Source: Bacillota bacterium (GTDB lineage Bacteria; Bacillota; Clostridia; Oscillospirales; Ruminococcaceae). From it: DNA of 32,898 bases. Position numbers and translations under genes: made by a program. The DNA lies in NCBI GenBank assembly GCA_023429685.1, contig JAEZDF010000151.1, positions 1-32,898 on the forward strand, written 5' to 3'. How positions within the stretch are numbered: the first letter of the stretch is position 1; each line of letters opens with the position of its first letter. Below the pieces are notes generated by a model. That model was not told where the DNA came from. It saw nothing but the letters and a program-made list of their open reading frames with translations, and made no database searches. Positions 1 to 7,359 of the stretch are shown here, one piece after another.

Positions 1-3000
1 TCGGCCTCTCGTGCGCCGTCAAATACCGGGGTCATTACCTTCCAGCCCAGCGCCTTGGCTGCGTAGCCCAGATGAACCTCAAGCACCTGCCCGATGTTCA
101 TACGCGACGGAACGCCAAGGGGGTTGAGCACGATGTCAAGCGGCGTGCCATCCGCAAGGAACGGCATATCCTCCTGCGGAAGTATGCGGGATACTACACC
201 CTTATTGCCGTGGCGTCCCGCCATCTTATCGCCTACCGAGATCTTCCTCTTTTGGGCGATATAGCAGCGAACCACCATGTTAACGCCGGGGCTCAGCTCG
301 TCGCAGTTGTCGCGGGTAAACACCTTAACATCCACCACGATACCGCTCTCTCCGTGCGGAACGCGCAAAGAGGTGTCGCGCACCTCACGCGCCTTTTCGC
401 CGAAGATGGCGCGCAGGAGGCGTTCTTCCGCCGTCAGCTCGGTTTCGCCCTTGGGGGTAACCTTACCAACCAGGATGTCGGCAGCGTGTACCTCCGCACC
501 GATGCGGATGATGCCGCGCTCGTCAAGGTCCTTGAGCGAATCGTCGCCTACGTTGGGGATGTCTCTTGTAATCTCCTCGGCGCCGAGCTTGGTGTCTCGC
601 GCCTCGGTTTCGTATTCCTCAATATGAATTGAGGTGTAAACGTCGTCGCGCACCAATCGTTCGTTGATGAGCACGGCGTCCTCGTAGTTGTAGCCTTCCC
701 ACGTCATAAAGCCAATTAGCGCGTTCTTGCCAAGGCTGATTTCTCCGTTTGAGGTAGCGGGACCGTCCGCAATAACCTGACCCTTTTTGATGGTCTCGCC
801 GCGGTCGACGATGGGACGCTGGTTGGTACAGGTGCCTTGGTTCGAGCGGGTAAACTTAACCAGCTTATAGGTCTCAAGCCCGCCGTCGGTCTTGCGGATG
901 GCGATCTCGTCGGCACTTACGCGGTCAACCACGCCGTCATGGCGCGAAACCACCGCAACGCCGGAATCCACCGCCGCTTTGTACTCCATGCCGGTGCCCA
1001 CGATGGGCGACTCGGTTTTGAGCAGCGGCACAGCCTGACGCTGCATGTTCGAGCCCATCAGCGCACGGTTTGCGTCGTCGTTCTCCAAAAACGGGATCAT
1101 CGAGGTCGCAACCGATACAACCATCTTGGGCGAAACGTCCATGAAATCGACCTTTTCACGATCCACTTCAAGAATCTGGTCAAGGTAGCGTGCGTTTACG
1201 CGTTCCTTTGAAAACCTGCCCTGCTCGTCGAGCGGCTCGTTCGCCTGCGCCACTACAAACTCGTCCTCTACATCGGCGGTCATATAGACCACTTCGTCAA
1301 GGATTTGACCCGTCTCTTTGTTCACACGGCGGTAAGGCGCTTCAACAAAGCCATACTCGTTGATGCGCGCAAAGGTTGCAAGGTAGGAGATCAGACCGAT
1401 GTTCGGTCCTTCCGGCGTTTCTATCGGGCACATGCGTCCGTAATGGCTGTAATGCACGTCGCGCACCTCAAAGCCCGCACGGTCTCTGGAAAGACCGCCA
1501 GGACCCAGTGCAGAAAGGCGGCGCTTATGTGTAAGCTCCGCTAGGGGGTTGGTCTGATCCATGAACTGAGACAATGGCGAAGAACCAAAGAACTCTTTTA
1601 TGGAAGCGACCACTGGACGGATATTGATAAGTGCCTGAGGGGTTACAACCTCCATGTCCTGCGCCTGCAGGGTCATACGCTCACGAATGACACGCTCCAT
1701 TCGGGAAAAGCCGATGCGGAACTGGTTCTGTAGCAGCTCGCCCACCGAACGGATGCGGCGGTTGCCCAGATGATCGATGTCGTCGGTCTTGCCGACCTCG
1801 TGGCAGAGGTTGTTGATATAGTTCACGGACGCAAACATGTCGTCCTTGATGATGTGTTTGGGAATCAGGTCGTCGATACGCGCCTTGAGAAGCTCGGGCA
1901 GGGTGTTTGTATCAGAGACGGTGTCCAAAATCTCACGCAGTACCGAGAAGCGAACCTTCTCGTTGATGCCAAGCGCCTCAACATCCACCGAAACAAAGTC
2001 GCGGATATCGACCATGCCGTTGCTGATGACCTTAACCTCTTTGCCTTCTACATTTAAATAGGCGGTGTCAACGCCCGCGGCTTCAATCTCCCACGCCTGT
2101 TCGCGGGTGAGTACCTGACCCGCTTCCGCCATCAGTTCACCGGTTAAGGGGTTTGCGATGGGGCGCATGAGTACCTTACCCGCAATACGACCGCCGATTG
2201 CGAGCTTCTTGTTGTATTTGTAACGACCAACGCGGGAAAGGTCGTATCTGCGCGCGTCAAAAAACAGACCGTTGATATGGGTCTGTGCGCTTTCTACCGT
2301 GGGCGGCTCGCCGGGGCGAAGCTTGCGGTAAACCTCAAGCAATGCCTCTTCGGTATTCTTCGTGCCGTCCTTTTGAATGGTGGCGTAAACGCGCTCGTCT
2401 TCACCGAGCAGATCGATAATCTCCTGGTCGCTGCCAATACCGAGTGCACGCAAGAAAACCGTAATGGGCATCTTGCGGTTTTTGTCGATGCGCACATAGA
2501 ACACGTCGTTGGAATCGGTCTCGTACTCGAGCCACGCGCCGCGGTTTGGGATAACGGTGGAAGAAAACAGCTTTTTGCCCGTTTTGTCAAACTGCATGCC
2601 GTAGTAAACACCCGGCGAACGAACGAGCTGCGAAACAATAACGCGCTCCGCGCCATTGATGACAAAGGTACCGCTCTCGGTCATAAGCGGAAAATCGCCC
2701 ATGAAGATCTCCTGCTCCTTGACCTCTCCCGTTTCCTTGTTCAAAAGTCTTGCCGTAACGCGTAAGGGGGCTGCAAAGGTTACATCGCGCTCCTTGCACT
2801 CCTCTACTGTATACTTCGGCTTATCCTCCAGCCGGTAGCCTACAAAGGTTAAAACCAGATTTCCTGTGTAATCTGTAATGGAAGAGACGTCGCCAAATAC
2901 CTCCTTCAAACCCTCTTCAAGAAACCACTTGTAAGAGTTCTTCTGCACCTCAATAAGGTTTGGCATATCGAGCACCTCATTGATACGGGAAAAGCTCATG

Positions 3001-3041
3001 CGGGTGTTTTTGCCCAGGTGCATCTCTTTGACATTTACCAT
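1..3041 (-). CDS. rpoB: RNA polymerase beta subunit, 3' end outside the window
   Basis: This is the beta subunit of the core RNA polymerase. The frame stays open from an ATG at 3041 to the window edge, giving 1013 codons. The family is usually about 1150-1250 residues, so the C-terminal part (and normally rpoC) lies beyond position 1. The translation starts MVNVKEMHLGKNTRM and carries the rifampicin-binding cluster at about residues 480-515 (SQFMDQTNPLAELTHKRRLS), followed by GPGGLSRDRAGFEVRDVH and CPIETPEGPNIGL. Near the edge it reads NPLGVPSRMNIGQ. The usual drug-contact residues Q, D, H, R and S of the cluster are all present; a Pro precedes LSQF and an Ala stands where E. coli has S522. 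A GGAG site lies 6 bases upstream of the ATG. The gene begins its own transcription unit here instead of following rplL. Identity is certain. Confidence 0.98.
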   Translation of the reverse strand, partial: MVNVKEMHLGKNTRMSFSRINEVLDMPNLIEVQKNSYKWFLEEGLKEVFGDVSSITDYTGNLVLTFVGYRLEDKPKYTVEECKERDVTFAAPLRVTARLLNKETGEVKEQEIFMGDFPLMTESGTFVINGAERVIVSQLVRSPGVYYGMQFDKTGKKLFSSTVIPNRGAWLEYETDSNDVFYVRIDKNRKMPITVFLRALGIGSDQEIIDLLGEDERVYATIQKDGTKNTEEALLEVYRKLRPGEPPTVESAQTHINGLFFDARRYDLSRVGRYKYNKKLAIGGRIAGKVLMRPIANPLTGELMAEAGQVLTREQAWEIEAAGVDTAYLNVEGKEVKVISNGMVDIRDFVSVDVEALGINEKVRFSVLREILDTVSDTNTLPELLKARIDDLIPKHIIKDDMFASVNYINNLCHEVGKTDDIDHLGNRRIRSVGELLQNQFRIGFSRMERVIRERMTLQAQDMEVVTPQALINIRPVVASIKEFFGSSPLSQFMDQTNPLAELTHKRRLSALGPGGLSRDRAGFEVRDVHYSHYGRMCPIETPEGPNIGLISYLATFARINEYGFVEAPYRRVNKETGQILDEVVYMTADVEDEFVVAQANEPLDEQGRFSKERVNARYLDQILEVDREKVDFMDVSPKMVVSVATSMIPFLENDDANRALMGSNMQRQAVPLLKTESPIVGTGMEYKAAVDSGVAVVSRHDGVVDRVSADEIAIRKTDGGLETYKLVKFTRSNQGTCTNQRPIVDRGETIKKGQVIADGPATSNGEISLGKNALIGFMTWEGYNYEDAVLINERLVRDDVYTSIHIEEYETEARDTKLGAEEITRDIPNVGDDSLKDLDERGIIRIGAEVHAADILVGKVTPKGETELTAEERLLRAIFGEKAREVRDTSLRVPHGESGIVVDVKVFTRDNCDELSPGVNMVVRCYIAQKRKISVGDKMAGRHGNKGVVSRILPQEDMPFLADGTPLDIVLNPLGVPSRMNIGQVLEVHLGYAAKALGWKVMTPVFDGAREA

Positions 3042-3084
3042 ATGCTCACTCCATTCTTGTTTTTAACCACTTATATAGATACGC

Positions 3085-3123
3085 AAAACACTGCGACAGG
3101 CTAAAACTGCAAAACAGTGTTTT
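3085..3123 (-). promoter_or_regulatory. Hairpin in the rpoB mRNA leader
   Basis: AAAACACTG (3085-3093) and CAGTGTTTT (3115-3123) are a perfect 9-bp inverted repeat around a 21-nt loop, inside the predicted rpoB 5' leader and about 45 bases upstream of the start codon. There is no U-tract right after it on the minus strand, so it does not look like a terminator. Its role is unknown. Confidence 0.4.
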
Positions 3124-3136
3124 TGCTTGTATGTAC

Positions 3137-3165
3137 TTGATATTTAAAAGCTTGTATGCTATAAT
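3137..3165 (+). promoter_or_regulatory. Strong extended -10 promoter on the plus strand
   Basis: TTGATA (3137-3142), a 17-base spacer and TATAAT (3160-3165). The TG one base upstream of the -10 makes it an extended -10 element. Predicted start is near 3172. It drives the structured RNA of 3172-3417 and possibly, by readthrough, the sigma factor operon. Confidence 0.75.
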
Positions 3166-3209
3166 GAAATATCTCAAGGGCATAGTTAGGCATGATGATA
3201 CAGTATATT

Positions 3210-3238
3210 ATTGTACCACCTTTTCCCGTTGGTGTCAA
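3210..3238 (-). promoter_or_regulatory. Consensus sigma-A promoter of rpoB
   Basis: On the minus strand TTGACA (3233-3238) and TACAAT (3210-3215) are separated by exactly 17 bases. Predicted transcription starts near 3203 and gives an rpoB leader of about 160 nt. The plus strand has a second promoter only 45 bases away that fires toward this one. Confidence 0.85.
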
Positions 3239-3386
3239 TAAAAGAACTGTATTATTTTCACTCCCTTGTGTATAATAATTTGTTGGGTTTGCCTACTCTA
3301 TGTACCTCCTAAAAGCGCACTTCAAATTATTGTTAACCTAACATGAACAGTTTAAACAGATATATTGCTGTGATTGGTGTATTTTT

Positions 3387-3417
3387 CTCCTGCCTTGGCG
3401 GGAGTTTTTTCGTTTTT
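3387..3417 (+). terminator. Intrinsic terminator of the candidate RNA
   Basis: CTCCTGCC (3387-3394) pairs with GGCGGGAG (3397-3404), with one wobble pair and a minimal loop, followed by six T, CG and five more T. It lies about 137 bases before the sigma factor start codon. Confidence 0.8.
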
Positions 3418-3426
3418 GGGCTCGTT

Positions 3427-3455
3427 TGAAGTTGCGTGCCCCGTTATCTCGTTAC
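3427..3455 (+). promoter_or_regulatory. Possible ECF-type promoter for the sigma factor operon
   Basis: TGAAGT (3427-3432) and CGTTAC (3450-3455), 17 bases apart, resemble the TGAAAC / CGTA pattern of sigma-W-like ECF promoters. ECF operons are often autoregulated. The match is partial and tentative. Confidence 0.25.
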
Positions 3456-3553
3456 ATAGACAGTGACCGGCTCACAAAAGAGATGTACCAAGGACTACCC
3501 CGCAACAAGCGCAGCTAAAATCAATACTTCCGGGTGGTGATGACGAAGCAAAG

Positions 3554-4063
3554 ATGACACAGGAACATTTTAATACGATGGTCGTGCAGTACGAACGCCT
3601 TGTGTTTACCGTTTGCTATCAGCTCGTGAAGAACTACGAGGAGGCGCAGAACCTGACGCAGGAGACCTTTCTTTCGGCCTACTGCCATATTGAAAGCTGC
3701 GAAGAGGATAAGGTAAAGCCCTGGCTTGCCCGTATTGCGACCAACAAAGCCAAAGACTTTTTAAAAAGCGCTTACTACCGTCACACCGTACTAAGCGACA
3801 CCCCGGTTGGCGAGAACGTTGTCTCGCGCGAGCGATTACCCGACGACATTGTACTGACAAGCGAACAGGAGACACTCATTAAAAATAAAATCTACTCTTT
3901 AAAAGAGCCTTATCTAAAGGTAAGTGTTATGTACTTTATAGAAGAAAAAACGATTGATGAGATCGCCCTGGCGCTAAAGCGGCCAAAAAAAACCGTACAA
4001 ACGCAGCTATACCGCGCAAAGCTCAGTCTGCAGGATATGCTGAAAGGAGAGATGAACGGATGA
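3554..4063 (+). CDS. ECF-family RNA polymerase sigma factor
   Basis: The 169-residue product has only the two conserved domains of extracytoplasmic-function sigma factors. Region 2 (about residues 10-72) binds the -10 element and core polymerase, with ERLVFTVCYQLVKNYEEA, LTQETFLSAY and WLARIATNKAKDFL. Region 4 (about 112-165) binds the -35 element, with the helix-turn-helix EEKTIDEIALALKRPKKTV followed by QTQLYRAKLSLQ. The start ATG at 3554 has GGTGGTGA about 13 bases upstream, a slightly long spacing. The stop overlaps the next start by 4 bases, so it is coupled to the anti-sigma gene. It is expected to be held inactive at the membrane by the next product and released by an envelope signal. 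The target regulon cannot be read from this window. Confidence 0.93.
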   Translation: MTQEHFNTMVVQYERLVFTVCYQLVKNYEEAQNLTQETFLSAYCHIESCEEDKVKPWLARIATNKAKDFLKSAYYRHTVLSDTPVGENVVSRERLPDDIVLTSEQETLIKNKIYSLKEPYLKVSVMYFIEEKTIDEIALALKRPKKTVQTQLYRAKLSLQDMLKGEMNG

Positions 4064-4548
4064 ACGAATACTTTAACCAGGACGGACACATAACCCCCTT
4101 TGCGCTTGGCTCTCTCGTGCACGAAACGCAGCTTGACGAGCTTACCCGTCTGGAGCTTGCCGAGCATCTCTCGTTTTGCGACCGCTGCCTAGACGCTTAT
4201 ATGGTCGCACTCGACGACAGCCTGCTGATTGACCCGCCGCAGACACAGGCACAGACCATTATAAAGCGGGTAAAACAAAAGGCGCGCATCCTGTTCTTTA
4301 ATAAGTATACCCGCGTTGCCGTTGCGGCTTGCCTTGCGATTACGCTGTGGACCACAGGGGTGTTCAGCACAGAATTTGCGGAGAAAAACAGCCAGCTGAT
4401 CGCCTCGGTCGGCAGTAGCGCCGCGACGCTGACCACCCGTATCTCGCAGTGGACGGACGATGTGACCGACGACCTGCAGTCCTATTTCAAATTTGACGGA
4501 TTACGATTCTTTGATACGAAAGGAGATACCCTAAATGAAAAAGAGTAG
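4060..4548 (+). CDS. Zinc-finger anti-sigma factor, membrane-anchored
   Basis: The 162-residue product has the cytoplasmic anti-sigma zinc motif His-x3-Cys-x2-Cys at H36, C40 and C43 (EHLSFCDRC). One membrane segment follows at about 85-104 (VAVAACLAITLWTTGVF), then an extracytoplasmic tail of about 58 residues. This is the plan of ZAS-type anti-sigma factors that bind their cognate ECF sigma and release it on proteolysis or a redox signal. The ATGA overlap with the sigma gene supports the pairing. The outside domain is too short to suggest a known ligand. No close family name is recognised beyond the ZAS motif. Confidence 0.85.
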   Translation: MNEYFNQDGHITPFALGSLVHETQLDELTRLELAEHLSFCDRCLDAYMVALDDSLLIDPPQTQAQTIIKRVKQKARILFFNKYTRVAVAACLAITLWTTGVFSTEFAEKNSQLIASVGSSAATLTTRISQWTDDVTDDLQSYFKFDGLRFFDTKGDTLNEKE

Positions 4549-5089
4549 GTTCTTAATTTTTTTGTGCTCCCTAATCCCCGGTGCGGGAGAGATGTATCTT
4601 GGCATGATGAAGACGGGTGTAGTGACCATGTCGGCGTTCTTCGGCATTATTCTCATCGCAGCGTTTCTTCGGTTTGAGTATATTCTGCTCGCTCTGCCCG
4701 TGTTGTGGTTTTATTCCTTCTTTACTGTGCACAACCACAAAAACTTTGCACCCGAGTGGCTAAGACAGAAGGACGACCGGATGTTTTCGGGTTCGGAGGG
4801 CTTTTTTGAAGGTCGCCTGAAACCGCTGTTTGAGAAACGGCATAAGATTATCGGAATTGCGCTGATTGCGTTTGGCGGGTATGCGTTGTTTGACAACTTC
4901 GTCTCGCCGTTTCTATACGACCTGCGCGACCTAATTCCCTCGCTGTATACTCTGCTGCGCAACCTGCCCACGCTGCTTGTATCGATTGCGATTATCGTGC
5001 TCGGCGTGTATCTGCTAAGGGGCAAAAAGGAGCCCGCACCTATTGCCGAGGATGACCTGACCCAATACGGAGGTGGCGGCAATGAGTAA
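4535..5089 (+). CDS. Polytopic membrane protein with TM2-like start
   Basis: The 184-residue protein starts with a hydrophobic stretch containing SLIPGAGEMYLGMMKTGV, which resembles the PGxGxxYxG motif of TM2-domain proteins. About four membrane segments are visible (near 32-48, 48-64, 104-121 and 143-162). The last two resemble the helix pairs seen in LiaI/LiaF-like stress membrane proteins. The C-terminus is cytosolic, acidic and Gly-rich. GGAGA lies just upstream of the ATG, which sits 14 bases inside the anti-sigma gene, so translation is coupled. Co-transcription with a sigma/anti-sigma pair suggests a sensor, modulator or effector of the envelope response. No firm function. Confidence 0.75.
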   Translation: MKKSRFLIFLCSLIPGAGEMYLGMMKTGVVTMSAFFGIILIAAFLRFEYILLALPVLWFYSFFTVHNHKNFAPEWLRQKDDRMFSGSEGFFEGRLKPLFEKRHKIIGIALIAFGGYALFDNFVSPFLYDLRDLIPSLYTLLRNLPTLLVSIAIIVLGVYLLRGKKEPAPIAEDDLTQYGGGGNE

Positions 5090-5945
5090 CGACACGGTAT
5101 ATACCGCACCCCCTGCGCCCGCTACCCCACCAACCGCGTCACCCCTGCCGGTGCAACCCCCGAAGATTCGGCGGGTCGGAACGTTTACGATGGGGCTTAG
5201 CCTGATGGCAACAGGCGGCACTGCAATCTACAGCCTATTTAACCCTTCGGTTAATCTGTTAACCATATTCCGATTTACCCCTGCCATTCTGATTTTTCTT
5301 GGAATTGAAATATTGGTGTTTGCGATTATCGGTGGCTCCAGGCTGAAATACGACTTTTTAAGTATGGTGGTCTGCACGCTGCTCATCGGCACCACGTTGT
5401 GCCTGAGTGCGGTCCCCTTTGCATACACGCATTGGGGTCCCGAGCGCAACTACACCGAAAACCGATTGGAGGGTGAGCTGTACGACCTGTGCTATCAGCA
5501 GCTGGGGAACAACAGTAATGTATCGACGGTTTCGGTATCGGTAGACCTGCGCACCAGAATGGCGGACGAAAGCCTTACCATCTCTTCTCTTACCGCCGGC
5601 GACTGGGTACGCTGCACCATAGAGCTTGACGGCGATTATCCTTCCGCCCGGGCATTTGCCGAGAGCTGCAAAACCGTGATGAATAAGCTGTTAAAAACTG
5701 GTGCCAAGTTTGACAGCGTGATGTTTACATCGAATGGGAATGTCTACTACGAGCTTGAACTAAACGGGCTATATCGTCAAAGCATGACGGCAGACAAGCT
5801 GGAGCCGTTCGTTACCGCTTCGCCCCAGACGGATGAGACTGTTACGGACGAAGAACCCGTGGATCAGGCGGAGGAATCGGAGGATCTACCCTCTTCTTCA
5901 GAGCCCCAAACACCCGACCAACCCAGCACACCCAGCGTGTTGTAA
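5082..5945 (+). CDS. Membrane protein with extracytoplasmic domain, sigma operon
   Basis: The product has 287 residues. A Pro/Ala-rich N-terminal tail (about 1-30) is followed by three membrane segments (about 33-52, 60-85 and 92-113). A soluble domain (about 120-240) has a beta-strand pattern such as NVSTVSVSVDLRTRMADESL and VYYELELNGLY. The tail is acidic and Pro/Ser-rich. The ATG at 5082 was chosen because GGAGGTGG sits 5 bases upstream; a GTG three codons earlier lies within that site. It overlaps the previous gene by 8 bases and is the last gene of the operon. The family is not recognised. A role in sensing or resisting envelope damage is inference from the operon alone. Confidence 0.75.
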   Translation: MSNDTVYTAPPAPATPPTASPLPVQPPKIRRVGTFTMGLSLMATGGTAIYSLFNPSVNLLTIFRFTPAILIFLGIEILVFAIIGGSRLKYDFLSMVVCTLLIGTTLCLSAVPFAYTHWGPERNYTENRLEGELYDLCYQQLGNNSNVSTVSVSVDLRTRMADESLTISSLTAGDWVRCTIELDGDYPSARAFAESCKTVMNKLLKTGAKFDSVMFTSNGNVYYELELNGLYRQSMTADKLEPFVTASPQTDETVTDEEPVDQAEESEDLPSSSEPQTPDQPSTPSVL

Positions 5946-5982
5946 CCGATAAAAAGCAATGTTTTGAACTCGAATATAGTAC

Positions 5983-6010
5983 AAAAAAGCAGCCGCGCGG
6001 CTGCTTTTTT
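5983..6010. terminator. Bidirectional terminator
   Basis: A perfect palindrome of GCAGCCGC and GCGGCTGC is flanked by six A on the left and six T on the right, so it works in both directions. It ends the sigma operon (plus) and the thioesterase gene (minus). Confidence 0.9.
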
Positions 6011-6031
6011 ATTTTGTATTAAAGATAAGCG

Positions 6032-6511
6032 TTAATACGCTTCGATGCGACGTTGTTTTCTAAGGGCATGGCGTTTTTCGCCTGCCTCCCATTCCCATTT
6101 GTCCTGCTCTGTTTCAAGAATCAATCCGCGAACGGCGGTGGGGCGTTCGCTCTCATCTAGGGCGACAAGCACTAGGTACGCGGTGTTAACGAGCTGACGA
6201 CGACCGGACAGGTCTTCGGCAAAGGTATCCACCCGCACCTCCATCGAGGTTTTGCCCACATGGGTAATGCGCCCCTTGAGCAGGATGGTCGTGTTGACAT
6301 ATGCCGCAGATTTAAACTGAAGGTTGTCTATCGCCGCCGTTGTCACGTTGCAGCCAGAGTGACGGCGCGCCACCACTGCCGCAACCACATCAATCCACTC
6401 CATCAGCCTTCCGCCGAACAGTCGGTTGTAGCCGTTGATATGCTCCGGCATTAAAATCTGTATCTGCTCGGTAACCGAATCACTAACGCGTTTTGGCTCA
6501 AGCTGCTCCAT
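6032..6511 (-). CDS. Acyl-CoA thioesterase, hotdog fold (YciA/BACH type)
   Basis: The 159-residue product is a single hotdog domain that hydrolyses acyl-CoA to free acid and CoA. The signature HINGYNRLFGGRLMEWID (about 24-41) contains the conserved helix start and Asp41, the likely catalytic residue. The central strand segment reads RITHVGKTSMEVRVD. Length fits the short bacterial members, which act as hexamers or trimers of dimers. The start at 6511 is preferred over the more upstream ATG at 6544 because GGGGAGG lies 9 bases before it. The C-terminal 20 residues are basic. It is transcribed alone, between a shared terminator and its own promoter. Chain-length preference cannot be judged from sequence. 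Confidence 0.9.
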   Translation of the reverse strand: MEQLEPKRVSDSVTEQIQILMPEHINGYNRLFGGRLMEWIDVVAAVVARRHSGCNVTTAAIDNLQFKSAAYVNTTILLKGRITHVGKTSMEVRVDTFAEDLSGRRQLVNTAYLVLVALDESERPTAVRGLILETEQDKWEWEAGEKRHALRKQRRIEAY

Positions 6512-6555
6512 GGAATTGTTCCTCCCCTTTTGTTCGGGTATCATTGTTAAAAAAT

Positions 6556-6561
6556 ATTATA
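6556..6561 (-). promoter_or_regulatory. Extended -10 element for the thioesterase gene
   Basis: Minus-strand TGTGGTATAAT contains a perfect TATAAT with TG one base upstream. No good -35 hexamer is seen at 17 bases, as is common for extended -10 promoters. Confidence 0.5.
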
Positions 6562-6700
6562 CCACAATTACTTGTTTGTTTTACAGCCCAGCGAAAGAAT
6601 CAGAACAAAAAATGGATTTTTACTTGTTTGGCAATAAAAACTATGCAACTTTTACGTTTTCAAACTGTATTACAGATGCCGCCCTCATTCGCGTTGCCGC

Positions 6701-6757
6701 ATAGCCGATTCGGAAATAGCCGATTAACCCGAGAAATGCCCGAATTAACAGGGTTAA
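6701..6757. repeat. Short direct and inverted repeats before the lysis cassette
   Basis: ATAGCCGATT occurs at 6701-6710 and again at 6716-6725 (15-base period). TTAACCC (6724-6730) and GGGTTAA (6751-6757) form an inverted repeat around 20 bases. They sit 65-120 bases upstream of the first cassette gene and could be regulator sites. The rest of 6562-6822 shows no convincing gene or promoter. Confidence 0.35.
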
Positions 6758-6822
6758 TTTCCTTTTGCATGATACACACCGAACCGTTATCAGAATAAAA
6801 TAGAACTAAGAGGTGAAAAAAC

Positions 6823-7032
6823 ATGGAAACCCCAAGCATGGAATTTTGGATACAGATCGTCATCTACGCCATCACGTTCGGTGTTGTGTATGGTCAGATT
6901 CAGACCAAGATAAAGTATATCGAAAAGCAGCTTGAAAAGCATAATAATTTCATAGAAAGACTATATAAATTAGAAGAAAGCACAAAACTTGCGCACGGTC
7001 GCATCGATGAATTAAAGGAGGATTTGAGATGA
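6823..7032 (+). CDS. Small phage-type membrane protein with coiled coil
   Basis: The product has 69 residues. An N-terminal membrane segment (about 8-25, FWIQIVIYAITFGVVYGQI) is followed by an amphipathic, charged coiled coil to the end (KIKYIEKQLEKHNNFIERLY, then KLEES). Proteins of this plan are common in phage lysis modules of Firmicutes and are often annotated as haemolysin XhlA-like or holin-associated. An AGAGGTG site lies 7 bases before the ATG, and the stop overlaps the next start (ATGA), so it is coupled to the holin gene. It is probably an accessory protein of the pore. The exact family is uncertain. Confidence 0.75.
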   Translation: METPSMEFWIQIVIYAITFGVVYGQIQTKIKYIEKQLEKHNNFIERLYKLEESTKLAHGRIDELKEDLR

Positions 7033-7325
7033 GTGATTATTCCGTATTCATTAAGCCTGAACTGCTAATCCTGATTCCTGTTCTGTATTTTATCGGGATA
7101 GGACTTAAAAAGAGCGAGCATGTCAAGGATAAGTATATCCCCATAAGCCTTGGTGGCGCGGGCGTTTTACTCGCCGTTATCTGGGTAATCGCAACCACCG
7201 TCATCACAGGGTTTCAGGATGTACTGATGGCGTTGTTTGTGGGGTTGACACAAGGGGTGCTTTGCGCGGCGGGCAGCGTATACTTTGACCAGACCGTCAT
7301 GAAGCAGCCAAACAGAACGGACTAG
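7029..7325 (+). CDS. Phage-type holin
   Basis: The 98-residue protein has three predicted membrane segments (about 10-26, 38-60 and 64-86) and a short charged tail, typical of small holins that open the membrane to let the endolysin out. The start MSDYSVFIKPELLILIPVLY and the middle segment KDKYIPISLGGAGVLLAVIW match the pattern of holins found beside amidases in clostridial prophages. AAAGGAGG precedes the ATG at good spacing, and the gene sits between the coiled-coil partner and the amidase. Holin function rests on length, topology and context; the family name is from memory. Confidence 0.8.
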   Translation: MSDYSVFIKPELLILIPVLYFIGIGLKKSEHVKDKYIPISLGGAGVLLAVIWVIATTVITGFQDVLMALFVGLTQGVLCAAGSVYFDQTVMKQPNRTD

Positions 7326-7359
7326 GCGTAGTGGCTAATAACTAGAAGGGGGAACGCCG

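Larger units (their letters stand above)
3172..3417 (+). ncRNA. Candidate structured small RNA or attenuated leader
   Basis: A transcript of about 245 nt is bounded by the promoter at 3137-3165 and an intrinsic terminator at 3387-3417. Direct pairing supports a fold. CAT(a)GTTAGG (3181-3190) pairs with CCTAACATG (3337-3345) to close a domain. Inside it, ATACAGT/ACTGTAT, TTATTG/CAATAA and CACC/GGTG stack into one long hairpin (about 3197-3255). AATAATTTG (3274-3282) pairs with CAAATTATT (3323-3331) to form a second hairpin. Its 40-nt loop contains ACCTCCT (3304-3310), the same sequence as the anti-Shine-Dalgarno end of 16S rRNA. I do not recognise it as 6S, SRP, RNase P, tmRNA or a known riboswitch. 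It is either a stand-alone small RNA or a leader of the sigma factor operon. Confidence 0.5.

Noticed and set aside
3210..3230. GGTGGTAC on the minus strand resembling the T-box antiterminator core
   Set aside because: It lies in the spacer and -10 of the rpoB promoter and lacks the rest of the T-box sequence and any specifier loop.
3298..3316. AGGAGGT on the minus strand that looks like a ribosome site
   Set aside because: No start codon or reading frame follows at a usable distance; it is better explained as the complement of the ACCTCCT loop.
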